From: Phreatobacter oligotrophus
GTDB lineage: Bacteria; Pseudomonadota; Alphaproteobacteria; Rhizobiales; Phreatobacteraceae
Direction of reading: 5' to 3'
Length of the DNA stretch: 64,000 nt
NCBI RefSeq assembly: GCF_003046185.1
Contig: NZ_PZZL01000010.1
Location: forward strand, 120,944 to 184,943
Under the pieces are notes generated by a model, which was not told where the DNA came from, did not search any database, and worked only from the letters and a program-made list of their open reading frames with translations. This document shows, piece after piece, positions 20,072 through 29,195 of the stretch. The position numbers and the translations under genes are program-made. Within the stretch, counting starts at the first letter, position 1, and every line of letters starts with the position of its first letter.

Positions 20072-20446
20072 TCAGCGCCCGGGCGCTTGGTCCTCTCGCA
20101 CGATCCGCCGGAGCACCGCTGTGGCGGCGAGGATGGTCTGCGCCTCGTGAAGCAGCGGCTCGACATCGAGGATCGCGTCGATGGCGAGGTCCGCCTGTTT
20201 AGCGTCGAACGCCGCTTCGGCATTCGTCATCAGTGCGGCGCAGGTCACGATCCTCGCTCGCGCCACGCGGATGCCGAGGCCGAGCGCGGCATCGAGGCTG
20301 GAGGCGTCATCGAACCTTGTTCCTGCTAATCGATCCGTGGCTTCAGGCACGGCCGCTGACGCCCGCGTAGCCTGACGAGTCCGCCGGCGGCGGGTCCCGT
20401 CGGTCGATCCGCCCTCGGCAGTGTTCTTGGCTTCATCATCCGCCAT
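20072..20446 (-). CDS. hypothetical protein of the recombinase cassette
   Basis: 124-aa protein without a recognised domain. The first 40 residues are charged and Thr/Arg-rich, probably disordered; the remainder is predicted helical (ASSLDAALGLGIRVARARIV, DLAIDAILDVEPLLHEAQTI). It is 116 bp upstream of the DUF3489 gene on the same strand and similar small proteins accompany such cassettes. The gap between it and the Xre gene (20447-20723) shows no other gene. Confidence 0.6.
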   Translation of the reverse strand: MADDEAKNTAEGGSTDGTRRRRTRQATRASAAVPEATDRLAGTRFDDASSLDAALGLGIRVARARIVTCAALMTNAEAAFDAKQADLAIDAILDVEPLLHEAQTILAATAVLRRIVREDQAPGR

Positions 20447-20723
20447 GGCGCACCTTCATCTGGTCCCACCCGCGGCGGTCGCCGTCTTGGGGCGGCGCCG
20501 CCTTCGCCACCCACACACGCTCCGTTCGCGCACGTAGTCCAGTCGAATGTGCGAGCCCCCAATGATGCTTTTCGACCTGCCGCGAATGCAGCGAGCGGGA
20601 ATGTAAGCTCCGTCCGATCGAGCGGGCTTGATCAGCCTGTTGGGTTTGGCCTCCACTGCATCCGGAAGCTTGACGGATCAGGTGCCACAGCACCGAAGAT
20701 TGTATTGGCGATCAAACAGAGCG

Positions 20724-20978
20724 TCAGGCCTTGCCGCCCGCGACCTCTTCGGCCATCGCGGTGATGAACGCGACGGGCTCGGCGCCGATCGCGGACACGT
20801 AGGCGACGAGCTCAATCACATCGAGCCGGCGTTCGCCGTTCTCGACCTTGGCGACGAAGGATTGCGGCTTGCCGAGTCGGAGCGCGACCTCGGCCTGGGT
20901 CAGACCATTGGCCTTTCGGGTCGCGAGTAGCCGCTCCTGGAAGCGGACGTAGTGCTCGCTCGTTCTCGACTTGCGCAT
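20724..20978 (-). CDS. Xre-family transcriptional regulator
   Basis: 84-aa single-domain HTH protein. The HTH_3 motif spans about residues 20-70 (RKANGLTQAEVALRLGKPQ, FVAKVENGERRLDVIELVAY). It is the right size for a phage-type or toxin-antitoxin-type repressor. It is divergent from the restriction-endonuclease-like gene at 21102 with 123 bp between starts, which suggests it controls that promoter and its own. Confidence 0.85.
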   Translation of the reverse strand: MRKSRTSEHYVRFQERLLATRKANGLTQAEVALRLGKPQSFVAKVENGERRLDVIELVAYVSAIGAEPVAFITAMAEEVAGGKA

Positions 20979-21101
20979 GACCGTCCGGGGATTGGGAGGA
21001 GCACACGCAGGAATGATCCCGAATTCGGTTTATCCCAAAACTGGATTTTATCTCCGACCCATGGCTTGGTGCGACGCGTCACCCCTGGCGTGGAGCCCAC
21101 G

Positions 21102-22076
21102 ATGAACCCGACCGAACCGACCACCGACATCCCCGTCCGCTACATCAAGCTCGGCCCCGGCGGCGCCTGGGCCGCACGCTGCATCTCCGAGGGTGTGTTG
21201 GAATACTCGGCCGTCGCGATCCCTGCCGATCTCGTCGCCGATCCCGATCTCGACCGGGTGACCGGTTACTACGTCGATCTGGGGCGGCCGAAGGCGGTGG
21301 CGCGCCATTCGGCGAACCAGCTCAACGCCTTCGTCACGCTGCCCACGACCGGCATCTGGATTACCTTTCACGATGGCTTCCTCTGGTGGACGCATGGCGC
21401 CGAGAGCGTCGAGTTGGTCGCCAAGGTCGAAGGCGACGGTGCGGACGGCGCCGGTGAATACGGGCCGCCCCACGGGTTCCTGCGCCGCCGTACCTTGGGC
21501 GGCTGGCACAAAGCCAGCCTTGCCGGTGACCTCTTGGGCGTCTCCAGCCTCAGCACGCGCCTGACGCGCGTCGCGGGCTATCAGCGCACCATCTGCAACA
21601 TCGCCGAGGCCGACTATCTCCTGCGCCGCATCCGGGGCGAGCGTGAACTCTTGGCCGATCGCGCAATCGCCGCCCGGGTCGCCATGGAGGAGGTCGCGGG
21701 CGACATGATCGCGGCACTGCACTGGGCCGACTTCGAGACCCTCGTCGATCTGATCCTCGCGCGCTCTGGCTGGAATAGGGTTTCGGCGCTCGGCGGCACG
21801 CAGAAGGACGCCGACATGATCGTCGAGCAATCGGTGACCGGCGAGACGGCGCTGGTGCAAGTGAAGTCCGCCGCGAGCCAGCAGGTGCTCGACCGCTATG
21901 TCGACCTTCACGACCGAACATCCGCCCACGACCGCCTGATCTTCGCCTGCCACAGCGCGAAGGGCCGGCTCTACGCGGACGCCCGCGACGACGTGATCCT
22001 CTGGGACCGCCAAGGGCTCGCGCAAGCCGCGATCAAGAATGGGTTGATCGATTGGCTGACGACGCGCGTCGGCTAA
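21102..22076 (+). CDS. restriction endonuclease-like protein (Mrr-type PD-(D/E)XK)
   Basis: 324 aa from ATG 21102 with GGAG upstream. The C-terminal 130 residues fit an Mrr_cat/PD-(D/E)XK nuclease: WADFETLVDLILARSGW, then GGTQKDADMIVEQS with the metal-binding Asp and ALVQVKSAAS with the QxK half of the active site. The N-terminal part (PVRYIKLGPGGAWAARCISEG) is a conserved region seen on related proteins that may recognise DNA or peptide. With no dedicated methyltransferase immediately alongside, a type IV or phage-associated nuclease is more likely than a classic restriction enzyme. Confidence 0.72.
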   Translation: MNPTEPTTDIPVRYIKLGPGGAWAARCISEGVLEYSAVAIPADLVADPDLDRVTGYYVDLGRPKAVARHSANQLNAFVTLPTTGIWITFHDGFLWWTHGAESVELVAKVEGDGADGAGEYGPPHGFLRRRTLGGWHKASLAGDLLGVSSLSTRLTRVAGYQRTICNIAEADYLLRRIRGERELLADRAIAARVAMEEVAGDMIAALHWADFETLVDLILARSGWNRVSALGGTQKDADMIVEQSVTGETALVQVKSAASQQVLDRYVDLHDRTSAHDRLIFACHSAKGRLYADARDDVILWDRQGLAQAAIKNGLIDWLTTRVG

Positions 22077-22266
22077 GGTCCACGTCCGCTCCGGTCCATG
22101 GGCGCCCACCGTCTTGGTCGTCGAGGCCGATAGGCCCGTGTCGCGACACAGGCGCCCCGCGTGCGGCCACCTTGCGTCGGCTGCTCCCTTGGGGCTCGGC
22201 CGATACCTCCCGTGGCACGCTTTAGCCCTCGGTGCGCCGTCCGCCGGCGCTGTATCGACGTTCGCA

Positions 22267-23907
22267 TCACGGCTCGTCCTTCTTGCGCTTGACCGGCCGC
22301 GGCGGGGTCGGGCCGAGCGTTGTGATCGACGGCTTCGGATATCCGTGGTCGTCGTCGGGGCGTGGGAACGCTGTCCGCGCGCTGTCGACGGGCGGTATAG
22401 GCGCGGGCTCACTCGCCGCGCCATCCGCGCCACCTTGTAGAGGCTCCGGTCGCGCCTTTCCCGTGCTGTAGATCAACCTCCCAAACCGGTCGTAAACCGA
22501 GACTCGCACTTGCGGCCGATCGGACGCGGCGAGCGCCTGACAGAGCGCGTCGACCTGATCGTCGTGGGCTCCGTGCGGGAACCCAAGGAGTTCTGCGACG
22601 AGATCGGTGGCCCACGGCGCCCGCGATGGCAAAAGCACCCGACCCGACTCGAACTTCGGCGACTGGAACCGCACGCGATCGTCCTTCGACTCCCTCGGGG
22701 TGATACCGATCGGGTTGAGCCGTTCCCGCCTCAGGTCCTGGACGAGCCCCACGCCGACGCCAGCTTCCTCGATCACGAGGATTTGCGGACGGTGGCGCTT
22801 GGCGAGTTCGATGGCACGCAGGCGGAGCGCGGGGTAGGTCAGCTTCGCGCGCGCCACGTCGAGGACGTAGAACACGCCATGGAGTTCGGCGAGCGTGACG
22901 CAAACCGAATAGTCGTTCTCCAGCGAGACCTTCGAGGCGGTGTCCCAGCTCTGGATGATGCGCGCACCCGCGAGATCCGGAAGCGGGTCGTAGTATCGAA
23001 GCCAGGATCGCCGGAGGATGTTCCCTTCCGGCGGCGAGGGTCGCTGCAGGTACTGCGCTTCGAAGACGGCCGTCCCAAGATCGCGCCGGATGCGGTCGAG
23101 GACCTCGACCGGCTCACGGGCCGGATGCAGCGCCTCGCCGGCGGGCCAGAGGTAGGTTTCCTTCGGCCCGATCGGAACGATGCGGTCGGCGTCGGCGATC
23201 GCTGGCAGGTCGAGCACCTCCCATTCTTCCGGCGCCCGTGCCAGCATGGTGCCGACGGGGTCGTGCACGTGGAGGCGCTGCATCACCAGGACGACGGCGC
23301 CGTTGGCCTTGTCGTCGAGCCGCGACATCGCGGTGCCCGACATCCATTCGTTGACGCTCGCCCGCTTGACGTCGGAATGGGCGTCTTGCGCCTTCAGCGG
23401 ATCGTCGAAGATCAGGATGTCGCCACCGCGGCCCGTCAGCGTGCCGCCGACGGATCCGGCGAAGCGCGAGCCGTTGCCGGCGAGGATCACCTCCTGCCCC
23501 GTGTCCTTCCACGGCCCGATCCGAGCGCCCGCGAAGATCAGTTGGTACAGCGGGTGCTCGATCAGCTGCCGGAACTCGTTGTGGAACTTGGTCGCGAGGT
23601 CCTGGGCGTAGCTGAGGCACAAGATCCGGCGCGTTGGGTCATGGCCGAGCAGGAACGCGGGGAACGCGACCGACGTGATCAGCGATTTCAGATGGCGCGG
23701 CGGGAGCGTGATGATCAGGCGCTTCGTCTCGCCCAGCCACACCTTTTCGAGCGCGTGCGCGATCGCGTCGACATGCCAGTTGTGCTGGTAGGCGACGCCG
23801 GGATTGAGGATCGGGAAGATGACGCGCACGAAGACGGCGAAGCTCCGCCGCGCCAGCGCGATCAAGGCCTCGTCGGGAAGCGGCGCCTGAGGGTCATTGG
23901 TGGTCAT
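22267..23907 (-). CDS. phage terminase large subunit
   Basis: 546-aa DNA-packaging motor. The ATPase domain has a variant Walker A in TLPPRHLKSLIT and Walker B in DILIFDDPL. The RNase H-like nuclease domain has IIQSWDTASK, IEEAGVGVGL and HDDQVDALCQAL with the expected acidic residues. The start at 23907 has GGAAGGA upstream; an in-frame ATG at 23937 is also possible. The last 70 residues are Pro-rich and probably disordered. No portal, protease or capsid gene is found nearby, so it is a remnant or part of a satellite-like element. Confidence 0.92.
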   Translation of the reverse strand: MTTNDPQAPLPDEALIALARRSFAVFVRVIFPILNPGVAYQHNWHVDAIAHALEKVWLGETKRLIITLPPRHLKSLITSVAFPAFLLGHDPTRRILCLSYAQDLATKFHNEFRQLIEHPLYQLIFAGARIGPWKDTGQEVILAGNGSRFAGSVGGTLTGRGGDILIFDDPLKAQDAHSDVKRASVNEWMSGTAMSRLDDKANGAVVLVMQRLHVHDPVGTMLARAPEEWEVLDLPAIADADRIVPIGPKETYLWPAGEALHPAREPVEVLDRIRRDLGTAVFEAQYLQRPSPPEGNILRRSWLRYYDPLPDLAGARIIQSWDTASKVSLENDYSVCVTLAELHGVFYVLDVARAKLTYPALRLRAIELAKRHRPQILVIEEAGVGVGLVQDLRRERLNPIGITPRESKDDRVRFQSPKFESGRVLLPSRAPWATDLVAELLGFPHGAHDDQVDALCQALAASDRPQVRVSVYDRFGRLIYSTGKARPEPLQGGADGAASEPAPIPPVDSARTAFPRPDDDHGYPKPSITTLGPTPPRPVKRKKDEP

Positions 23908-24034
23908 GGGTTTGTCCTTCCAACCGATGATGTTCAATGGTCATGGGTGAGCGTCGCGATGCCGGATCGGCACGAAGACGGCGTCTCGGCGACGGCGATG
24001 AACCCGCCGCCGAGAGGTGAGCCGGATGGGTCGT

Positions 24035-24535
24035 TCAGTGCCGGGCGCCATCGTCCGCCCCTTGGTCGCGGTCCGCGGCGAGGTTGTCGCCGGACACCGG
24101 ACTCTCGGGACCGGAGGCTCCTTCCCGATCGATCACCGCCTGCATGTAGCGGCGCAGCGTCGCCTGATCGAAGGCGGCGAGTTCAGTCGGGTCGATCACG
24201 GTCGAAGTGCTATCGCGGGTCGCCTCGCGCAGGTTGAGGAGGAAGGCGACCGCCTTGAGGTCGCCCCGGACCGCCTTCTGGCCGACCGCCAGGAACATGG
24301 TCTCCTGGATGGTGCGCTTCACGATGACGCCGTTCTCCGGCACGTCGATCTTGCGTGCGAGCAGCGCCGAGACCTGGTCGTGGACCGTCGGCCGGTTCTT
24401 CGGTCGTCCCTTTGAGTTGGGCTTCTGGCCATTCCCGAACTGGCCGTGCTTGGGCGGCTTGCAATAGCCGACCTCGTAGTCGCCGAGGGGTTTCTTCGAG
24501 CGGCCGCGGGGCGCCTTGCTGGGGGTCTTGGTCAT
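24035..24535 (-). CDS. DUF5681 domain-containing protein (terminase small subunit-like position)
   Basis: 166-aa protein with the N-terminal DUF5681 signature: YEVGYCKPPKHGQFGNGQ followed by KPNSKGRPKN. The family usually precedes phage terminase large-subunit genes, as here (about 130 bp upstream), and is thought to take the small-subunit place. The remainder (KRTIQETMFLAVGQKAVRGD) is helical. The N-terminal 18 residues are Lys-rich. Confidence 0.8.
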   Translation of the reverse strand: MTKTPSKAPRGRSKKPLGDYEVGYCKPPKHGQFGNGQKPNSKGRPKNRPTVHDQVSALLARKIDVPENGVIVKRTIQETMFLAVGQKAVRGDLKAVAFLLNLREATRDSTSTVIDPTELAAFDQATLRRYMQAVIDREGASGPESPVSGDNLAADRDQGADDGARH

Positions 24536-24649
24536 TGGATCGTTCCTGACGCCCGACGAAGCGGGCGGTGATGGGTGTGAGTGACTGAATGGGTTTGCGG
24601 GGGCGCGGCGATCGATGCCGCGCCCGCGCGAGAGCGCGCGCAGCCGCGA

Positions 24650-26008
24650 TCAGGCCGCCGTATCGGTCTTTGGCAGGCGCTCGGCCTCGATCTCGTCGAA
24701 GGTCTTACCCGTATCGGCGCAAATCGCGTCGAGGCCGGTGAAGGCCTGCCAGCGCCGGATCGCCACATCGACGAACTTCGGTTCGATCTCGACGCCGACG
24801 CAGCGCCGCCCGACCTTCTCGGCCGCGAGCAGCGTCGTGCCGGAGCCGAGGAACGTGTCCAGGACGATCTCGCCCGGCAGCGTGCAGTCGCGGATAGCAT
24901 CAGCCACCATGGCGACGGGCTTCACGGTCGGATGGGCCGCGAGATCCGCCATTCGGCCCTTCCGGAAGGTGTTCGCCCCCGGATAGGTCCAGACATTCGA
25001 GCGGTTGCGCCCGTGCTTGCCGAGTTCGATCGCGTTGGTGTGCGCGGCCTCGCCGACCTTGAACAGCGCGATGAACTCGTGCTGCGAGCGGTAGAACGAG
25101 CCTTGGCCGGCATTCGTCTTGTTCCAGACGATGACGTTCAGGATCGAGCCGTACACCTCCAGCCCTACCTCCATGAACATGGGCAGGCTCGCCCAGTCGA
25201 TGCAGGAATAGACGAGCCCGCCGTCCTTCATCGCCGCCTTGATCGCCTGGTCGGTGGCGAGGGCGAAAGCACGGAACTCCGCGGGCGACATCTCCCCGGA
25301 ACCCATGGCGAACTCGGTGTGCTCGTTCGATCCGCGCCCGAGAACGTGTCCGTTGACCTGCCGGTTGTAGGGCTTGTCCACGAAGGCCATGGCGGCGCGT
25401 TCGCCGGCCATCAGCCGGTTCACCTCGTCGACCGACCGGGAGTCGCCGCAGCACACACGATGCCCGAGCGGCCCGAGGTGCCAGGTCTGACCCAGCTCCG
25501 TCACCACGATCTTCGCCGGCTTCGGCAGCGCGTCGGCGGGATCGCCGCCGAGGATAGCGCCCCGATCCTCCGAGACCGCGTTTACCTCGCCGACCGCGAA
25601 ACCGAGATCGGCGAAGGTGATCCCGAGCGAGGGCAGTTCGCCATTCAGATAGGCGAAGTCCTCCGCGAGGATGCCGCGATCCCAGCCCGCAAGCGTCGCG
25701 AGCTGATTGTCGCCGAGCATGAAGGCGCGCATCTGCGCCTCCGTGAGGCCGTCCAACACGACAACCGGGACCTCCGTCATGCCCAGCAAGATGGCCGCCG
25801 CGTGACGGGCATGGCCCGCCAGAATGCGACCCTCGCGGTCGACCATGATCGCGCTGTTGAACCCGACAGCCGTGATCTGGTTCGCAAGAGCCTTGACGTG
25901 GCCCTTCTTGTGCGTTCGCGCGTTTCGGTCGTTGGGACGGATCGTCTTGATATCCCGCAAGAGCGGGCGAAGGCCCGGCGGGATGTGGATTTCAGGGCGA
26001 AGCTTCAT
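24650..26008 (-). CDS. ParB-domain DNA methyltransferase with altered motif IV (DKPY)
   Basis: 452-aa fusion. Residues 15-110 form a ParB/Srx-like domain (PNDRNARTHKKGHVKALANQ, GHARHAAAILLG). The C-terminal 260 residues are a beta-class N6-adenine/N4-cytosine methyltransferase with the SAM motif DTFLGSGTT near the C-terminus. The catalytic motif IV, normally DPPY, reads FVDKPYN here, with codon AAG in place of a proline codon. Such fusions are frequent in phages and prophages of alphaproteobacteria, where they protect phage DNA or mimic host methylation. Whether the Lys substitution abolishes activity is unknown. Confidence 0.85.
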   Translation of the reverse strand: MKLRPEIHIPPGLRPLLRDIKTIRPNDRNARTHKKGHVKALANQITAVGFNSAIMVDREGRILAGHARHAAAILLGMTEVPVVVLDGLTEAQMRAFMLGDNQLATLAGWDRGILAEDFAYLNGELPSLGITFADLGFAVGEVNAVSEDRGAILGGDPADALPKPAKIVVTELGQTWHLGPLGHRVCCGDSRSVDEVNRLMAGERAAMAFVDKPYNRQVNGHVLGRGSNEHTEFAMGSGEMSPAEFRAFALATDQAIKAAMKDGGLVYSCIDWASLPMFMEVGLEVYGSILNVIVWNKTNAGQGSFYRSQHEFIALFKVGEAAHTNAIELGKHGRNRSNVWTYPGANTFRKGRMADLAAHPTVKPVAMVADAIRDCTLPGEIVLDTFLGSGTTLLAAEKVGRRCVGVEIEPKFVDVAIRRWQAFTGLDAICADTGKTFDEIEAERLPKTDTAA

Positions 26009-26117
26009 CAGAGGTCTCCTGCTCCACCCCGCCTCGGAACCATCCCGTGCAGTCAGTGCAGCAGGAAGTGTCTCGCAGGTTCGGCGTCAGGAAACCGGGA
26101 CAACGAATGTCCGAAAT

Positions 26118-26801
26118 TCACGCCTTGATCGGTTGCGGCTGAAACGTCCCCGGGCCCGTGATCCGGCCCATCAGATGGATGCGCTCGTCTTTCGACGGAA
26201 TGCTCGTCAGATCAGCAAGCAGGAAATCGGCCGCGCGCGGGAACCCCGCTTTCGCAAACCGTTCCCGAATCAAGCCGCACCAGGCGGCGAAGTCATTGTC
26301 TTCGCCGGCGAAAGCGAACAGGTCCAACGCGCTTTGGATCCCCAAGTGGCTGAACGCAGTTTCCATCGTCCCCTCCACGAACCCAGCGCCGGTCCGAATG
26401 AAGGCGACATGGGGAAACGGGAACGTCGGCAGCGGACCCTTGTCCTTATAGCGCGAGAGGTTCAAGCCCCGTTCGACCGCCTTGATCCGGGACGCCCACG
26501 TCGCCTTGTTCAAGTACCGCTTGAGATCCTCTGCGAAGGCCAGCCCGCGCCATTTGGCTGGGTTGTCCGGATCCTTCTCGATCGTGAACCGGACCCCGGA
26601 GCCCCACCACACCGCGGCCGACGCGATCCGCCGCTTCGGTCCATCGGGCCAATGGCGGCGCAGCCAGAACGCAAGCTCGATAAACGCCCAGCTCCCCTCG
26701 TCATGCCACGTCGCCGGCTGTCCGCCCTTGCTGAGCTTCACCGCCGGTTTCACCTTTGTCCGCGGGCGGCCGCGGCGCTTGCTTGAGGGCGGCTTTTTCA
26801 T
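26118..26801 (-). CDS. hypothetical phage-region protein (227 aa)
   Basis: The frame is open from 26930, but ATG 26801 gives a natural Lys/Arg-rich start (MKKPPSSKRRGRPRTKVK). No domain recognised. The protein contains ATWHDEGSWAFIELAFWLRR, KWRGLAFAEDLKRYLNKATW and FAFAGEDNDFAAWCGLIRERF, which looks like a mixed alpha/beta globular protein. It lies 109 bp upstream of the methyltransferase gene on the same strand, at the edge of the phage block and tail-adjacent to the catabolic genes. Confidence 0.5.
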   Translation of the reverse strand: MKKPPSSKRRGRPRTKVKPAVKLSKGGQPATWHDEGSWAFIELAFWLRRHWPDGPKRRIASAAVWWGSGVRFTIEKDPDNPAKWRGLAFAEDLKRYLNKATWASRIKAVERGLNLSRYKDKGPLPTFPFPHVAFIRTGAGFVEGTMETAFSHLGIQSALDLFAFAGEDNDFAAWCGLIRERFAKAGFPRAADFLLADLTSIPSKDERIHLMGRITGPGTFQPQPIKA

Positions 26802-26907
26802 TGGAGTGCTTCGGTTCGAACCGTCGGTTCCCTGGGAAGCGCTTGGAAGCTGGCAACCGGCAACCGGGATTACCCTGGCCGATCTTTCACCTTGGGGTTC
26901 TGTTTTC

Positions 26908-27723
26908 TTAGGAGTTCGAGCCTCCTGCAACCCCGGGGTGGTTCATCGCTACCGTCTTTCGTAGCTCCGCACAAACGCGTTCGGGTTGCTCGACGGCAAG
27001 GAGATGCGCCGCCGGCGAAAGCACCACCAGCTCCGAACCATCGATCGCCTGGTTCAATTCGCGCGCCATGGCAAGCGGCGTCGCGGGATCCTCGGCGCCG
27101 GCAATGATCGTCGTGGGCGCCACTATGGTCCCGAGATCCGGTCGTAAGTCCATGCGCCCTATGGCTTCGCAGGCGCCGGCGTAACCGGTCCGGTCGATAG
27201 CCAAAAACTCCGCCGCGACGGCCTCGACGGACGTGGCGGCGCTCTCGCGGTATCCTGGCGTAAACCACCGCTCGAGTGTGGCGCCAACGATCGCCTTCGT
27301 GCCCTCGCGCCGCACAAGCGCGGCCCGATCGTTCCAAGCGGCCTCGGTGGGCATGAAGGCCGACGTCGCCATCAGCGTTAGGCTCGCCAGGCGATCGGGA
27401 TGGTGGATGGCCAGCGCTTGACCGGTCATACCTCCGAGCGAGAGCCCCGCGAAATGGACCCGCGCGAGGCCGAGATTGTTCATGAGCGCAACCGCGTCGT
27501 CCGCCAGCGCGGCGATGTCGAACGGGCGGGCGTCGAACGTGGAGGCGCCATGCCCGCGCGTGTCGTAGCGGATGCAGCGAAAGTCGGCCGACAGCTCAGC
27601 GACCACCGCGTCCCACATGCGATGCGTCGTACCGAGCGAGTTCGAGAACAGGATCGGCGGCGCGTTGGGCGAGCCGGCCTCGGTGACGAAGAGCGTCGCG
27701 CTTGGCGTCTGGACGTAGGGCAT
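26908..27723 (-). CDS. pcaD: 3-oxoadipate enol-lactonase-like alpha/beta hydrolase
   Basis: 271-aa alpha/beta hydrolase of the PcaD family, which hydrolyses 3-oxoadipate enol-lactone to 3-oxoadipate. Visible: an oxyanion-region SNSLGTTHRMWD, YDTRGHGAS, the nucleophile elbow GLSLGGMTG, the acid region AGAEDPATP and the catalytic His in SPAAHLLAVEQP. It follows livF by 3 bp, at the end of the ABC-transporter operon. The context (catABC and benABCD in the same island, no other enol-lactonase) supports the substrate. Confidence 0.85.
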   Translation of the reverse strand: MPYVQTPSATLFVTEAGSPNAPPILFSNSLGTTHRMWDAVVAELSADFRCIRYDTRGHGASTFDARPFDIAALADDAVALMNNLGLARVHFAGLSLGGMTGQALAIHHPDRLASLTLMATSAFMPTEAAWNDRAALVRREGTKAIVGATLERWFTPGYRESAATSVEAVAAEFLAIDRTGYAGACEAIGRMDLRPDLGTIVAPTTIIAGAEDPATPLAMARELNQAIDGSELVVLSPAAHLLAVEQPERVCAELRKTVAMNHPGVAGGSNS

Positions 27724-27726
27724 GGT

Positions 27727-28437
27727 TCAAACACCCAGGTGTTTTTCGAGGATCGACGGATCGGCCGCCAGCAGCGCGGGCGCGCCGTCGAAGGCGATCT
27801 CGCCCTTCGCCATCACAACCATGCGGTCGGCGACCTTGGCGAGGGCGCGATGGTCCTTGTCCACGACGATGGTGGCGATGCCTTCTTCGCGAATGATGCC
27901 AAGCGTTTTCCAGATGTCCTGGGCGATCAGCGGGGCGAGGCCCTCGGTCGCTTCGTCGAGCAGGATCAGGTCCGGATTGGTCATCAGAGCTCGTCCGATC
28001 GAGAGCATTTGCTGCTCGCCGCCCGAAAGCTGGTGGCCGCCGTTGCCGCGGCGCTGATGGAGCCGCGGGAACACCTCGAAGACGCGATCGATGGTCCAGC
28101 GCCGCGAACCGGAAACGCCCGCGCGGGCCGCCATGACGAGGTTCTCGACGACCGACAAGGACCCGAACACGCCCCGTCCTTCCGGAACATAGGCGAGGCC
28201 ATGGCGCGCGATGTCCTCGGGCTTTGCCTTCGCCGTGCTCGCGCCGGCGAAGACGATTTCGCCGCGACGGTCGGCGAGCAGGCCGACGATGGACTTCAGC
28301 AAGGTGGTCTTGCCCATGCCGTTCCGGCCGATCAGCGCGATCTGCTCGCCTCGCGAGACGGTGAGGCTGACGCCGTGGAGCGCTTGGCTGACGCCGTAGA
28401 AGCTCGTAAGGCCATTGATGGCGAGAAGCGCGCTCAT
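27727..28437 (-). CDS. livF: branched-chain-type ABC transporter ATP-binding protein (LivF-like)
   Basis: 236-aa ATPase with Walker A GRNGMGKTTLLKS, signature LSGGEQQMLSIGRALM, Walker B DLILLDEATEGLAP and the LivF-type D-loop and H-loop (VDKDHRALAKVAD). It is the second ATPase of an LIV-I-type importer; its ATG overlaps the livG stop (ATGA). In this operon, with pcaD downstream and ben/cat genes nearby, the substrate is more likely an aromatic acid than an amino acid. HAAT transporters for benzoate-type acids are known in alphaproteobacteria. Confidence 0.9.
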   Translation of the reverse strand: MSALLAINGLTSFYGVSQALHGVSLTVSRGEQIALIGRNGMGKTTLLKSIVGLLADRRGEIVFAGASTAKAKPEDIARHGLAYVPEGRGVFGSLSVVENLVMAARAGVSGSRRWTIDRVFEVFPRLHQRRGNGGHQLSGGEQQMLSIGRALMTNPDLILLDEATEGLAPLIAQDIWKTLGIIREEGIATIVVDKDHRALAKVADRMVVMAKGEIAFDGAPALLAADPSILEKHLGV

Positions 28438-29195
28438 GCGGCGATCTCCTGCTCGGGTCCGAGATAGGCGGCACGCACAGCGGGATGGGCACGCACATAG
28501 GCGGGGTCGCCCGAAGCGATCACCTGCCCGTCCGCCATGACGGTCAGCCGGTCGGCAAGCGCGAAGACGGCGTCCATGTCGTGCTCCACCAGCAGCACGG
28601 CGCGGCCGTCCTTGAGGCGGCGAATGATCTCGATCATGCGCGCGGCCTCGGCGTGCCCCATGCCGGCGAGCGGCTCGTCGAGGAGGATCACTTTCGGCTC
28701 GGTCGCAAGCACCATGGCGACCTCTAGTTGGCGCTGTTCGCCATGGCTCATGAAGCGGGCAACCGTGTCGCGGCGGGCGGAAAGGCCGACCTCATCGAGG
28801 GCGGCCTCTGCCCGCGCGTTCACATTGCCGTCGGTAGACACGGGGCGAAACAATCGGAGCGGCTGGCCGCCATGGGCCTGGGCGGCGAGGCGGACGTTCT
28901 CGAACACCGTGGAGTCCGCGAATATCGTTGTCTTCTGATAGGAGCGGCCGACGCCCGCCATGGCCCGGCGGTGCGGCGCCAGCGCCGTGATGTCGCGGTC
29001 GCGCAGCATGATTGCACCGTCGGTGACGGGCACGTCGCCGGAGAGCAGGTTGACGAGCGTCGACTTGCCCGCTCCGTTCGGGCCGATCACCGCGTGGACC
29101 TCGTCGCGATGGACGTCGATCGAGACGCCCGAGACCGCCCTCAGCCCGCCGTAGCGCTTTTCCAGCGCGGTTGCCTTCATGAGGATCTCAGACAT
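28434..29195 (-). CDS. livG: branched-chain-type ABC transporter ATP-binding protein (LivG-like)
   Basis: 253-aa ATPase: Walker A GPNGAGKSTLVNLL, a LivG-type variant signature SHGEQRQLEVAMVL, Walker B KVILLDEPLAGM and EHDMDAVFALADR. The start at 29195 (MSEILMKATALEKRYGG) overlaps the livM stop by 8 bp. The signature begins SHGEQ, not LSGGQ, which is common in this subfamily. Confidence 0.9.
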   Translation of the reverse strand: MSEILMKATALEKRYGGLRAVSGVSIDVHRDEVHAVIGPNGAGKSTLVNLLSGDVPVTDGAIMLRDRDITALAPHRRAMAGVGRSYQKTTIFADSTVFENVRLAAQAHGGQPLRLFRPVSTDGNVNARAEAALDEVGLSARRDTVARFMSHGEQRQLEVAMVLATEPKVILLDEPLAGMGHAEAARMIEIIRRLKDGRAVLLVEHDMDAVFALADRLTVMADGQVIASGDPAYVRAHPAVRAAYLGPEQEIAA

